64,000 nucleotides of DNA, from contig CAVYPX010000020.1 in NCBI GenBank assembly GCA_963770485.1, forward strand, positions 1-64,000. The letters are read 5' to 3'. The notes beneath the pieces are model-generated. The model did no database searches and was not told where the DNA came from. It saw nothing but the letters and a program-made list of their open reading frames with translations. The stretch's first letter is position 1. Each line of letters begins with the position of its first letter. Source of the DNA: CAVVEC01 sp963770485 (GTDB lineage: Bacteria; Acidobacteriota; Terriglobia; Terriglobales; Acidobacteriaceae). Of the stretch, positions 18,337-26,377 are shown piece after piece. Made by a program: the position numbers and the translations under genes.

Positions 18337-18377
18337 CGAGTTTCTCAGTCTTAGCCCATTGGCGAACAAGAAACTCG
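18337..18377. repeat. 9-bp inverted repeat between flp and cpaB
   Basis: On the plus strand CGAGTTTCT (18337-18345) is matched by AGAAACTCG (18369-18377), a perfect 9-bp inverted repeat with a 23-base loop. It lies 16 bases past the pilin stop. No T-run follows, so it is not a classical terminator. It could be a stability stem or partial attenuator that lets the pilin be made in excess over the assembly proteins. That role is inference from position. Confidence 0.5.
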
Positions 18378-18393
18378 CCGGCAATACGCACCC

Positions 18394-18561
18394 CTACTGC
18401 CCGATCGAGCTGGCCACGGAAGAGAAGACCGTGTTTGCGTTGCTGCCAATAAGGCGGATCGTACCAACTACGATCACCAGGATCACGGCCAGCATGACCG
18501 CGTATTCCGCAATATCCTGGGCCTCGTCCTCCCGCCATAACCTACGAAAGACGTTTTCCAT
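18394..18561 (-). CDS. flp: Flp/Fap-type major pilin (55 residues)
   Basis: Read directly on the minus strand, ATG 18561 to TAG 18394-18396: 55 residues beginning MENVFRRLWREDEAQDIAEY. A very strong ribosome site (GGGAGGTAACAA then ATG) precedes it. The Flp prepilin pattern is clear: a short charged leader, the xxxxEY motif (DIAEY; Glu19-Tyr20) and a long hydrophobic helix (AVMLAVILVIVVGTI). The predicted CpaA cleavage is before Gln15, with Ala rather than the usual Gly at -1. It is the first gene of the tad operon. Length and composition match type IVc Flp pilins, and the prepilin peptidase gene is at 55692-56228. Confidence 0.93.
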   Translation of the reverse strand: MENVFRRLWREDEAQDIAEYAVMLAVILVIVVGTIRLIGSNANTVFSSVASSIGQ

Positions 18562-18935
18562 TTGTTACCTCCCTCGAATCACGCGCCGGCGCAGACACTG
18601 GCGCCTGCCGTTGTCAACTCTGGTCCTCCTGCGCTTGCACGGTGGCCACAGTTGTTTCTTTGTCGAATCAATAGCTTGCGAAAGGCGAAGGGGCTGACGT
18701 CCCCTCCCTCGCCAATGATAACCCGAGGCATACTGGTTCGAGCGAAATTTCTTGCACACTTTGCCTGGATTTATGCTTCTTGTGGTAACCATAGTTACTA
18801 AGACAATGGGTGTCTTTCAGTCAAAAAAAGGGTTTTGGCCGTCCAAATCCCCATTTTGTGGTCCAGCAACCGGGCGTTGTCCTCCCCTCTCGGCTTTTCG
18901 CCGGCGGAACAGGCGGAATCGAGAATGCCATATCC
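18562..18935. other. Intergenic region upstream of the tad operon
   Basis: No credible gene. It contains the flp ribosome site next to the start at 18561, a short hairpin-like element (about 18690-18703, GGGGCTGACGTCCCC) and a partial dyad GGTAACCATAGTTACT (about 18784-18799). The promoter of the tad operon must lie here because the upstream gene is a separate minus-strand membrane protein. I could not identify a convincing -35/-10 pair. Confidence 0.5.
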
Positions 18936-20393
18936 TCACCGAGTTCTCGTCAAGACGATGGCTTGCTCATCAGCATAGATCCGCTCCCAATCGGGCATAG
19001 CCTGAAGAGCGGTGACCAGCGGGGCGTCCGGTGGAAGAACGACGGTCCGTATGGACCATCTCTCTAAAAGCTCTCGCCAGGAGTTGCCCTTGAGGTAGTA
19101 AGCGGCCGCGAAATCGTCCATGAAGGAATCGCCGTAAAGGTCGGCACGACCGTCGATATAAACCTGGTATTCCGGGTACAGCTTCCAGATGAAATATCCA
19201 CCCCAGTTGTAATGGTTCAGCATGGGGCTCGGCGGTTGTCGGGCAGAAAGAAAGGCGACCGTGGCGGCGGGAAAATTCTTCTGTTCGGTCATGGCTTGAC
19301 CTCGCACCACGTAGTGTAGCCGCGCCACGGTAAAGGCGAGAAAGCTAGCCAGCAGAACCGCGTTGACCCAGTTCTTGGTCCGACTCTGATGGGTTTGCCC
19401 CACTCCCAGCCGCTGGGCCACACCGCGTTCTTCCAGCCAGGCCTGCACCGTCGCGCTTAGAATGGGAACTGCGATCAGGGCGTAGATCGGGATATGCCGT
19501 ACCGAACGCAATGCCGCATACGTCGTCACTACCAGCAGCAGAAGTTCTCGTGGGCGCAGACGCCGGGGTGACAGTACGGGGAACGCCAGCGTAGCGAGCA
19601 TCATGAGAAGCATAGGCAGGTATTGGTGCTGGTGAAAGTCAGGCGAAGCCCATTCCCCGATGTAGTTCTGCATAGCCCGCGAACGGAGCGTCTCCAGCGG
19701 ATACCCATACATCCCGACTCCATAGGGATTCAGCGGAACTACCGCTACACAGGCAGCAATGGCCAAGCCTAGTTTGCCAAAACGTGCCCTGAGTTGCGGG
19801 GCATCCTCGATACCGAATGCCTGATCCAACAAGTCGCCGACCATGAACAAAATGAGTAACGCGATCCCCAAAGCGTATCCGGCATGAAGGTTGACCCAAA
19901 GCAGCATCACAGGCGGCGTCCACCATAAGAGATTCGGACGTTGATACGAGCGCTCCAGGAGCAGGAGAAACACGCTGGCCAGCAGAAAAGTAAACATCTG
20001 CGGTCGTACCCCCCAACTGGGCGCAGATGCGAGGGCGCCCCAGACGGTGATCGATCCGGCCACGTAAGGCCGCCCCGGACAACGCGAGAATACAAACAGA
20101 AAAGCTACTGCGATCAAGGCGCCGAACGCCACAATCAGTCCACCCCAACCCGCCGTTCGATACAAACCGAAGATAAAAACTTGGGATAACCATTCCTGGT
20201 CCATCCAGGGCTGCCCAAAACGGGTGAATGAGTAGGGATCGGTGTGAAACACCTGGTGGGTTGCAACCATCAGCTGCCCAGTTCGCAGATGCCACCATAG
20301 ATCGGGATCAGTCGCGCCGCGCGCGGCCATCGTGAACAGGCCGAGCGCAAGGACAATCACAAACAGGCGGCGGGTTTGGAGAAACTGCTTCAC
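18936..20393 (-). CDS. Multi-pass membrane protein, glycosyltransferase-like (paralogue of 7025-8710)
   Basis: 485 residues with about ten membrane helices. After the first helix comes ATDPDLWWHLRTGQL, then DPYSFTRFGQPWMDQEWLSQ, the same ordered blocks as DGDTGWHIRNGQ and HPWYAWEWLYDL in the gene at 7025. The C-terminal soluble part, NWGGYFIWKLYPEYQVYIDG followed by RADLYGDSFM, again matches its paralogue. The architecture resembles GT-C/PMT-like transferases using polyprenyl-phosphate sugars. It is transcribed towards the tad operon but separated from flp by 374 bases. Divergent from a GT87-like gene (104-base gap). Confidence 0.72.
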   Translation of the reverse strand: MKQFLQTRRLFVIVLALGLFTMAARGATDPDLWWHLRTGQLMVATHQVFHTDPYSFTRFGQPWMDQEWLSQVFIFGLYRTAGWGGLIVAFGALIAVAFLFVFSRCPGRPYVAGSITVWGALASAPSWGVRPQMFTFLLASVFLLLLERSYQRPNLLWWTPPVMLLWVNLHAGYALGIALLILFMVGDLLDQAFGIEDAPQLRARFGKLGLAIAACVAVVPLNPYGVGMYGYPLETLRSRAMQNYIGEWASPDFHQHQYLPMLLMMLATLAFPVLSPRRLRPRELLLLVVTTYAALRSVRHIPIYALIAVPILSATVQAWLEERGVAQRLGVGQTHQSRTKNWVNAVLLASFLAFTVARLHYVVRGQAMTEQKNFPAATVAFLSARQPPSPMLNHYNWGGYFIWKLYPEYQVYIDGRADLYGDSFMDDFAAAYYLKGNSWRELLERWSIRTVVLPPDAPLVTALQAMPDWERIYADEQAIVLTRTR

Positions 20394-20497
20394 CGATGCG
20401 AGGATGATATCGTGCCCGGTGCCCGGGCAGTGTAGAATCGCCTGGCTTTTTTGAGCGGGCCTGGGGTTGCTTCATCTGGTTCGCGACACGCTGGCGC

Positions 20498-21736
20498 ATG
20501 AAACCCTCCAAATGGAAGTTCGCTGCTACCTTGTACTTGGCCGCTGTGCTGTTGATCCACATCTCTGTCTTCTGGAACGCGCGAGACCTAGTCTGGAAAG
20601 GATATCCAGACTTCACGATCTACTACTGCGCGGGAACCATCGTACGTGAAGGTTTGGGACACCACTTGTACGAGGAAGCTACCCAGTTGAGGGTAAAGAG
20701 AGAATTTGCACCGGCCCTTCGCACCGGGTCGTTGCCATATAACCATCCACCGTTTGAGGCACTGTTCTTTGTCCCCTTAACCTACCTCTCCTATCGCGGA
20801 GCCTTTCTTGTTTGGGATCTGGTGAACCTGGGGATGCTGGGTGTCTTGCCTTTCCTGCTGCGACCGTACCTGGTCCGGCTTCAGAAGTTTTCCTGGGCAT
20901 TTTGGATGCTCGCCAGTCTGGCGTTTTTCCCGATTTTCTTTACCTTGCTGCAAGGGCAGGATTCAATCCTGCTGTTGTTACTTTATACCCTGGGTTTTGT
21001 ATGTCTGAAGAGGAACCAGGATGCCCGCGCCGGATGCTGCCTAGCCCTTGGGCTATTCAAGTTCCATCTTGTTCTGCCGTTCGTCCTGCTGTTGTTCGCC
21101 CAGGGGAGAAAAAAAGTGTTGTACGGATTCTTGCTGGCGGCTGCGCTCCTGGCAGTAGTTTCTGTCGCGATCGTAGGTTGGAAAGGAATCACGTCTTACC
21201 CGCAGCACGTCCTTCAATTGGAGGACACCATGTCCCGGAGTGCCATCGTGCCCTCAGATATGCCCAACTTGCGCGGTCTTCTTTATCTCATTTTGGATAG
21301 TGCGCCTGACTACAAGGCCGTCGTCCTGGTGATCTCTGGTGTAATCTTTCTTTTTGCCGCCTGGCTCAGCCGTGGCAATGGCAATAGGGGTCTGGACGAT
21401 TTAAAGTTCTCACTGGCCGCTGTTGCCACCGTGCTGGTCAGCTATCACAGCCTGGGTTACGACTTGAGCATCCTGATGCTCCCCGTGTTGCTGCTCGCAA
21501 ATGAACTGCGCGGCGAGGGCAAGGCTCGCGGATGGCCCGCTGGATTGATGATTTTTGCGGCCGCGGTTCTGTTCTTCTCGCCCTTGCAACTGTTCTTGTT
21601 GATGCGCGCTAATCGGTTGGCCCTCGTGGGCTGGGCGGTCCTGCTGGGGATGTTTGGAATTGCCGGGCAGATTTCACTGCGAATTCGCAATCTTTACCCG
21701 TTTCATGCAGGCCGACCGGCAACGACGAGAAAGTGA
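20498..21736 (+). CDS. GT87-like (DUF2029) polyprenol-phosphate mannosyltransferase-type membrane protein
   Basis: 412 residues with about ten transmembrane segments. The early motif GYPDFTIYYCAGTIVREGLGHHLYE, with an Asp after the first helix, is characteristic of DUF2029/GT87 proteins, as is the later LGLFKFHLVLPFVLLL segment. GT87 members such as the actinobacterial PimE-type enzymes use polyprenyl-phosphate sugars on the outer side of the membrane. The ATG start is preceded by GCGC but no strong ribosome site. The next GT87-like gene begins 12 bases after this stop, so they form an operon. Confidence 0.8.
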   Translation: MKPSKWKFAATLYLAAVLLIHISVFWNARDLVWKGYPDFTIYYCAGTIVREGLGHHLYEEATQLRVKREFAPALRTGSLPYNHPPFEALFFVPLTYLSYRGAFLVWDLVNLGMLGVLPFLLRPYLVRLQKFSWAFWMLASLAFFPIFFTLLQGQDSILLLLLYTLGFVCLKRNQDARAGCCLALGLFKFHLVLPFVLLLFAQGRKKVLYGFLLAAALLAVVSVAIVGWKGITSYPQHVLQLEDTMSRSAIVPSDMPNLRGLLYLILDSAPDYKAVVLVISGVIFLFAAWLSRGNGNRGLDDLKFSLAAVATVLVSYHSLGYDLSILMLPVLLLANELRGEGKARGWPAGLMIFAAAVLFFSPLQLFLLMRANRLALVGWAVLLGMFGIAGQISLRIRNLYPFHAGRPATTRK

Positions 21737-21748
21737 CGCGGCTGAATC

Positions 21749-23038
21749 TTGCTGGGGAAACCCAAACTTCGCTTACTCTTAGCACTGCTCTTAGCGGGCA
21801 GCATGTGGTTCTACGTGCAATACGTGCTCATTGGACATCAGATGGCGGATGCCGCGCTGCATGCCACGCCGCGCGGGAATCTCTCCGACCTCTATCCCCG
21901 CTGGTTGGGCGCGCGCGAACTGCTGCTGCATCACCGCGATCCTTACAACGTCGAAATTACTCGTGAGATTCAAATTGGATACTACGGTCGCCCGTTGGAT
22001 CCCAAGCGCCCGAACGATCCGAAAGATCAAGAGGGTTTTGCCTATCCGGTGTACGTGACGTTTCTGCTCGCCCCGACCATATTTTTGCCCTTCGATACTG
22101 TACAGGCCGGCTTTCGTTGGTTTCTGGTGGTTCTGACGGTAGCAACAGTATTTCTCTGGCTGCGCCCGTTGCGCTGGCGCCCTCCTTTAACCACGATGGC
22201 AACTCTAATGGTGCTTGCCATGGGAAGTTTTCCCGTGCTGCAGGGAATAAAGCTGCAGCAGTTGAGCCTGCTGGTGGGCGCTCTGATTGCCGGATCTGCC
22301 GCGCTGCTTGCCGCAGATCATCTTCTAATGGCAGGCGTTCTGCTGGCATTGGCCACGATCAAGCCTCAGTTGGTGTTGCCGGTTGCAGGATGGGTTCTTC
22401 TCTGGGTGTTTAGTAACTGGCAAAAGCGCCAAAACTTCGTGTGGGGATTTGGTTTGACCATGGCATTTTTCTTGGCGGCATCCGAATACTTGTTGCCGGG
22501 TTGGATCGGGCGCTTTCGCGGTGCGGTGGCTGCCTATCGGCAATATACCGGTGCAGGTCAGTCGGTTCTGGAAGTGCTGCTTTCGCCGTGGTGGGGAAGG
22601 GCTCTGGCCGTCCTGATCTTGTTGGCGCTGGCAGTCGCATGCTGGCGAATGCGGCAGTTTCGCGCAGATGCAACCTCATTCAGTCTGCTACTTGTTCCTG
22701 TTTTGGCCGCAACGGTCTTGATCCTTCCAACAGCTGCGCCGTACAATCAGGTACTTTTACTGCCCGCGGTCTTCTTTGTCGTCCAGCACTGGCAATTGCT
22801 TTGGAACAAGAACCGCCTCGCGCGCATTACGGCGGTGATTTCCGGTTTGGTGATCGCTTGGCCTTGGCTGGCCGCCATTGTCCTGACCGTCGCTGCGCTT
22901 TTCTTACCAGCGAAGTCAGTTCAAGAGGCCTGGATGGTACCGCTTTGGACCAGTCTGGCGATTCCGCCCGCGGTGCTGTTGCTGCTGCTATCTGTTTATC
23001 TCAGTGATCCTGTGGACTACGAACAGAAACTTCGCTGA
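21749..23038 (+). CDS. GT87-like (DUF2029) membrane glycosyltransferase
   Basis: 429 residues from a TTG start at 21749. The next in-frame ATG (21803) would remove part of the first membrane helix, so TTG is preferred. About ten transmembrane helices are predicted. The first loop reads DLYPRWLGARELLLHHRDPYN, the GT87 pattern, and ALATIKPQLVLPVAGWVLL matches the family's second conserved block. It is co-transcribed with the preceding GT87-like gene; sequence similarity suggests tandem duplication followed by divergence. Sugar and acceptor are unknown. Confidence 0.8.
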   Translation: MLGKPKLRLLLALLLAGSMWFYVQYVLIGHQMADAALHATPRGNLSDLYPRWLGARELLLHHRDPYNVEITREIQIGYYGRPLDPKRPNDPKDQEGFAYPVYVTFLLAPTIFLPFDTVQAGFRWFLVVLTVATVFLWLRPLRWRPPLTTMATLMVLAMGSFPVLQGIKLQQLSLLVGALIAGSAALLAADHLLMAGVLLALATIKPQLVLPVAGWVLLWVFSNWQKRQNFVWGFGLTMAFFLAASEYLLPGWIGRFRGAVAAYRQYTGAGQSVLEVLLSPWWGRALAVLILLALAVACWRMRQFRADATSFSLLLVPVLAATVLILPTAAPYNQVLLLPAVFFVVQHWQLLWNKNRLARITAVISGLVIAWPWLAAIVLTVAALFLPAKSVQEAWMVPLWTSLAIPPAVLLLLLSVYLSDPVDYEQKLR

Positions 23039-23194
23039 ACTTTACATGGCAAGCTTCTGTTCGTGCTCCTTCTTCTCGCTCACGATTTGCCGACCCGCGT
23101 TCACAACACTATTGCCTTACAGCCGGACTTGCATTCCCGTGCCACACGCGTTAGGCTTCTGGCACACTTCGGCGCGAAATGTTCGGAGGATGAG

Positions 23195-23548
23195 ATGACC
23201 CTCAAGATTGAAACCCGTCAAGCTGACGGAGTCACGATCGTCGTATGTACTGGCCGCATCGTGTTCGGAGACGAATCCACCGCGCTCCGCGACGACCTTA
23301 AGCGCATCTTGGGCTCCACGCGGCAAGTGGTGCTGAATCTTTCTGGAGTAACCTATATCGACAGCGGTGGCCTCGGAACCTTGGTCGGGGTGTACTCTTC
23401 CGCCCGCTCGGCGGGCGCCGATATCAAGCTGACCGGGCTGGGCCAGCGCCTGCGCGATGTCCTGCAGATCACTAAGTTGGTCACGGTGTTCGAGGTCTAT
23501 GACAATGAGCAGCAAGCCATGGCCGCCTTTCATCGTGGCGCTGCCTGA
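23195..23548 (+). CDS. STAS-domain anti-sigma factor antagonist
   Basis: 117 residues from ATG 23195, which has GGAGG just upstream. A longer frame to 23063 reads as non-conserved sequence. The STAS fold is evident: TLKIETRQADGVTIVVCTGRIVFGDE, then VVLNLSGVTYIDSGGLGTLV, in which the Ser of IDSGG is the usual phosphorylation site of SpoIIAA/RsbV proteins. The PP2C-type phosphatase encoded 149 bases downstream would be its natural activator. No RsbW/SpoIIAB-type kinase is encoded nearby. Confidence 0.92.
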   Translation: MTLKIETRQADGVTIVVCTGRIVFGDESTALRDDLKRILGSTRQVVLNLSGVTYIDSGGLGTLVGVYSSARSAGADIKLTGLGQRLRDVLQITKLVTVFEVYDNEQQAMAAFHRGAA

Positions 23549-23697
23549 AGCCTCGAACTGCCTGACCTCCAACCTTTTTCCGCAAACTGCCGGAGCAGCA
23601 GCCGGGACGTACCGGCCTTTTACCCCTTCCCACCGGGGTTCGTTGCTGTCATTATTCTTGTGACGCTGTTTTTCTGTTGGAGGAATGTCACAGGCGC

Positions 23698-25365
23698 ATG
23701 GGATTTCAGACCATCATTGGCCCGCCGTCCGGCACCGGCTCGGGAGTATTTCCGACTCTTGTCTTCGTGCAGGGTAACGAACAGCGCATCATCAATCTCG
23801 ACCACAGTCCCTTCAGCGTGGGGCGCAAGGTCGATAAAGACTTGGTGATCGCCGACCCTCGTGTTTCCCGCGACCACGCCCTGATTGTCTCGGAAAACGG
23901 CGTGTTCAGCGTAGTCGATCAGGGCAGCAAACACGGAACCTTCGTTAACGGCGAGCGGGTGCAGCGCAAGACTCTGGAGCGCAACGACCGCCTGGAGTTC
24001 GGGGTTCGCGAAGTCGCTTATATTGTATTCAATCCGCAGCAGGGAACTTCCAACTCGGCCCGCGAGTTTCTCAGCCAGATCTCCGGGATGCACATCTCGG
24101 AGGAGACCACCGACCTGGAAAAACTGATTCTCTTTCTGGAAGCGGCCCGCAAGCTGAATACGGTTGGAGTGCTCGACGAAATCCTGATGACGCTGCTGGA
24201 CGTGACCCTGAAGCTTACCCGCGCCGAACGGGCCTTCGTGTTCATGAAAAACGACCAGGGGGAACTGCGCCTGGCGGCTGGACGTAACTCCAAGGCTGAG
24301 CCCCTGCTCGACGACAAAACCATCTCGCACTCCATTCTCGAAGACGCTTTGAAGTCGAACTCTGAGTTTGTGCTCACCGATACCAGCCGCTCGCTGGATC
24401 TCAGCGGACGCAAGAGCATTGTGGCTTATGACCTGCGCACCGTGATTTGTGTCCCCCTGCGCAAACCTCAGATACAAACCACACGCGATACCGATGCTCC
24501 CGCCCCTGCGGTTGCAGCGGAAGCGATGGGCGCGTTGTACGTGGACTCACGCTTCGCCTCGCGGGATATCTCCAGCGTCAGCCACGATATTTTGCACGCG
24601 ATCGCGACCGAAGCCGCGTCGCTCATCGAGAATGCCCGCTTAGTGCAGGCCGAAGAATCCGCGCGGCGATATCAGCAGGAACTCTCTATCGCGGCCTCCA
24701 TTCAGCAGCGGCTGATGGCAGTCACCATCCCCAAAGTGCCGTTCGCCAGGGTGGAAGGTAGAAACCTATCTTGCAAAGAAATTGGCGGCGACTTCTTCGA
24801 CGCCGTTGAGACCGAAGAAGGATTGACCGTCGTGCTTGCCGATGTCAGTGGAAAGGGGGTCTCAGCCGCCTTGCTCGCGTCTACCCTTCAGGGGATGATC
24901 TACTCGCAGCTCACCGCGCGGATGCCCCTGACTGAGATCGTGACCGCGGTGAACCGTTTTTTTACGCATAAACACATTGGAGAAAAATATGCGACCGTGA
25001 TCATGGCCCGCATACACAGCAACGGCGAATTGGAGTATGTGAATTGTGGGCACATTCTTCCGCTGGTGGTTTCCAATGGGGAGGTGCAGAGGCCGGCACA
25101 GGGGAACCTTCCGGTAGGGCTGCTGCCAGATGCCAAGTATGAAGGTGCCCGTTGTCAATTGAAGCCGGGGGATCGCGTAGTGTTGGTCACCGATGGCGTA
25201 ACCGAAGCGGAAAATGCTCGCGGGGAGTTCTTTGAGGATTCGCGTCTGGAGCTGGCCGCAAAGACCGGAACCATGGAAGATATTTTTACTGCGATCTCAG
25301 ACTTCTGCGGTGGCACGCCTCTCAGCGACGATTGCACCGTGGTGGAGCTGGTGTATACCGGGTGA
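23698..25365 (+). CDS. FHA-GAF-PP2C (RsbU/SpoIIE-type) serine phosphatase
   Basis: 555 residues from ATG 23698; TTG 23677 is an alternative. Domains in order: FHA (about 20-105; VGRKVDKDLVIADPRVSRDHALI, then GSKHGTFVNGERV), a GAF domain (about 140-310; RAERAFVFMKNDQGELRLAAG), a coiled linker (QQELSIAASIQQRLM), and a PP2C/SpoIIE domain (about 345-550). The phosphatase metal motifs are present: EIGGDFFDA, VLADVSGKGVSAALLAS, VTDGVTEAEN and SDDCTVVEL. It should dephosphorylate STAS proteins in a partner-switching circuit, with FHA reading phosphothreonine and GAF sensing a small ligand. It pairs with the upstream STAS gene. Confidence 0.92.
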   Translation: MGFQTIIGPPSGTGSGVFPTLVFVQGNEQRIINLDHSPFSVGRKVDKDLVIADPRVSRDHALIVSENGVFSVVDQGSKHGTFVNGERVQRKTLERNDRLEFGVREVAYIVFNPQQGTSNSAREFLSQISGMHISEETTDLEKLILFLEAARKLNTVGVLDEILMTLLDVTLKLTRAERAFVFMKNDQGELRLAAGRNSKAEPLLDDKTISHSILEDALKSNSEFVLTDTSRSLDLSGRKSIVAYDLRTVICVPLRKPQIQTTRDTDAPAPAVAAEAMGALYVDSRFASRDISSVSHDILHAIATEAASLIENARLVQAEESARRYQQELSIAASIQQRLMAVTIPKVPFARVEGRNLSCKEIGGDFFDAVETEEGLTVVLADVSGKGVSAALLASTLQGMIYSQLTARMPLTEIVTAVNRFFTHKHIGEKYATVIMARIHSNGELEYVNCGHILPLVVSNGEVQRPAQGNLPVGLLPDAKYEGARCQLKPGDRVVLVTDGVTEAENARGEFFEDSRLELAAKTGTMEDIFTAISDFCGGTPLSDDCTVVELVYTG

Positions 25366-25367
25366 CC

Positions 25368-25412
25368 GTCGCGCTTGTGTGATACGGCACAGTGGGCGCG
25401 ACCGCAGTTTTG
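25368..25412 (+). terminator. Probable terminator after the FHA-GAF-PP2C gene
   Basis: The stem GTCGCGC (25368-25374) pairs with GCGCGAC (25396-25402), with further inner pairing, and a short T-run (AGTTTT) follows. It begins just after the stop of the phosphatase gene and before a convergent toxin gene, as expected for a terminator. Confidence 0.5.
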
Positions 25413-25422
25413 TAGCTGAGTC

Positions 25423-25893
25423 TCACCGAAACAGCGCGGAAAGTGCTCGGAAGAACTCGGCCGGTGTTGCGATGCGCAGCAATGTTCTCTGGGCCACGGC
25501 CATGGTGAAATGTCGTGTATTGTGGGTCAGCAGCCAGTCGGGTTTGCTGGCCATGGCGGACAGGAGCACCGGAACGTCTGCGGCGTGCCGGATCAAGTGC
25601 CGACTGGATCGGACTAAGGCCTGATCCGGGTAGGGAACAATCTCGAGGTTGGTGAGTTTGATGAGACGGCGATAGTCATCGGTCAACTGGTCGGCATCGA
25701 GCGACGGCAGGACTTCCGCATGAAGGAGCAGGTTCTCCTCGACTTCATCACGGACCACTTCGGCAAGCACAAGCTTGCACACCTTCGCGGCGCAGAGCGA
25801 CAGCGTGGCCTTGTCGAGTCCCCAGGGAGAAACAATTCCTCCGGTCAGGACATTCGAGTCCAGGAATAGGCGAATTCTGCGCTGGCCGGTCAC
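25423..25893 (-). CDS. PIN-domain toxin (VapC-like ribonuclease)
   Basis: 156 residues. The N-terminal RLFLDSNVLTGG contains the first catalytic Asp of the PIN fold. The middle has conserved acidic positions (ADQLTDDYRRLIKL), and the C-terminal segment VPVLLSAMASKPDWLLTHNTRHF supplies the remaining acidic site and the TxNxRHF motif. These enzymes cleave RNA. It overlaps the upstream AbrB-type antitoxin by 4 bases, the standard antitoxin-first layout. PIN/AbrB pairs are usually autoregulated; a palindrome fits that here. Confidence 0.85.
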   Translation of the reverse strand: MTGQRRIRLFLDSNVLTGGIVSPWGLDKATLSLCAAKVCKLVLAEVVRDEVEENLLLHAEVLPSLDADQLTDDYRRLIKLTNLEIVPYPDQALVRSSRHLIRHAADVPVLLSAMASKPDWLLTHNTRHFTMAVAQRTLLRIATPAEFFRALSALFR

Positions 25894-26234
25894 TTCACGC
25901 GATGGTTGCGAGGACGGCGCCGCGCCGACGTAGCAGAAGCCTTCCTTCCGTAGCGCCGTGCGTAGACGCGATTACGGGCCTCCGGAAGGGTAGCGAGAAG
26001 ATCTTCCGGGGTCAGACCCACAGCTGTAAGACTCGCGCTCACCTGCTCGCAGAGTTGCTCAAAGCGATGTTGCTCCGGCACGAGGATCAGGCCATCCCCC
26101 AGGCGCAGGACCGCAAAGGGTGCGCCGGTTCCGAGCCCAAGGTCCTGGCGGAATTGTTTAGGAACAGTTAGCTGGCCCTTCTCGCCGATCTTGGTCGTGG
26201 TCAGGTATTCGAGCCTCGTGTGATGCGTTGCCAT
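25890..26234 (-). CDS. AbrB/SpoVT-type antitoxin
   Basis: 114 residues. The N-terminal swapped-hairpin DNA-binding domain is clear: TKIGEKGQLTVPKQFRQDLGLGTG, followed by FAVLRLGDGLILVP. The tail (residues about 55-114) is helical and basic and probably wraps the PIN toxin. Its stop overlaps the toxin start by 4 bases. A perfect 7-bp inverted repeat sits 4 bases before the start codon and is the likely operator. Confidence 0.87.
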   Translation of the reverse strand: MATHHTRLEYLTTTKIGEKGQLTVPKQFRQDLGLGTGAPFAVLRLGDGLILVPEQHRFEQLCEQVSASLTAVGLTPEDLLATLPEARNRVYARRYGRKASATSARRRPRNHRVK

Positions 26235-26238
26235 AGCG

Positions 26239-26255
26239 GGTAGGAAAATCCTACC
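26239..26255 (-). promoter_or_regulatory. Palindromic operator upstream of the AbrB/PIN pair
   Basis: The minus strand reads GGTAGGATTTTCCTACC, then CGCT, then the ATG at 26234. It is a perfect 7-bp inverted repeat with a 3-base centre. It covers the position where the ribosome site would be, so antitoxin binding could block both transcription and translation initiation. Binding by AbrB is inferred from family behaviour. Confidence 0.65.
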
Positions 26256-26377
26256 ACAAAACTCTCGTTTGCGTTAAGTGTTTTGGGAGTCCATGCCACT
26301 GATTCCCATCGATACAACACCCTCTGATTCCGTCAGGGCACTGGCTAGGTACGCGTTGGCTGGCCAAGTTACCGGTT

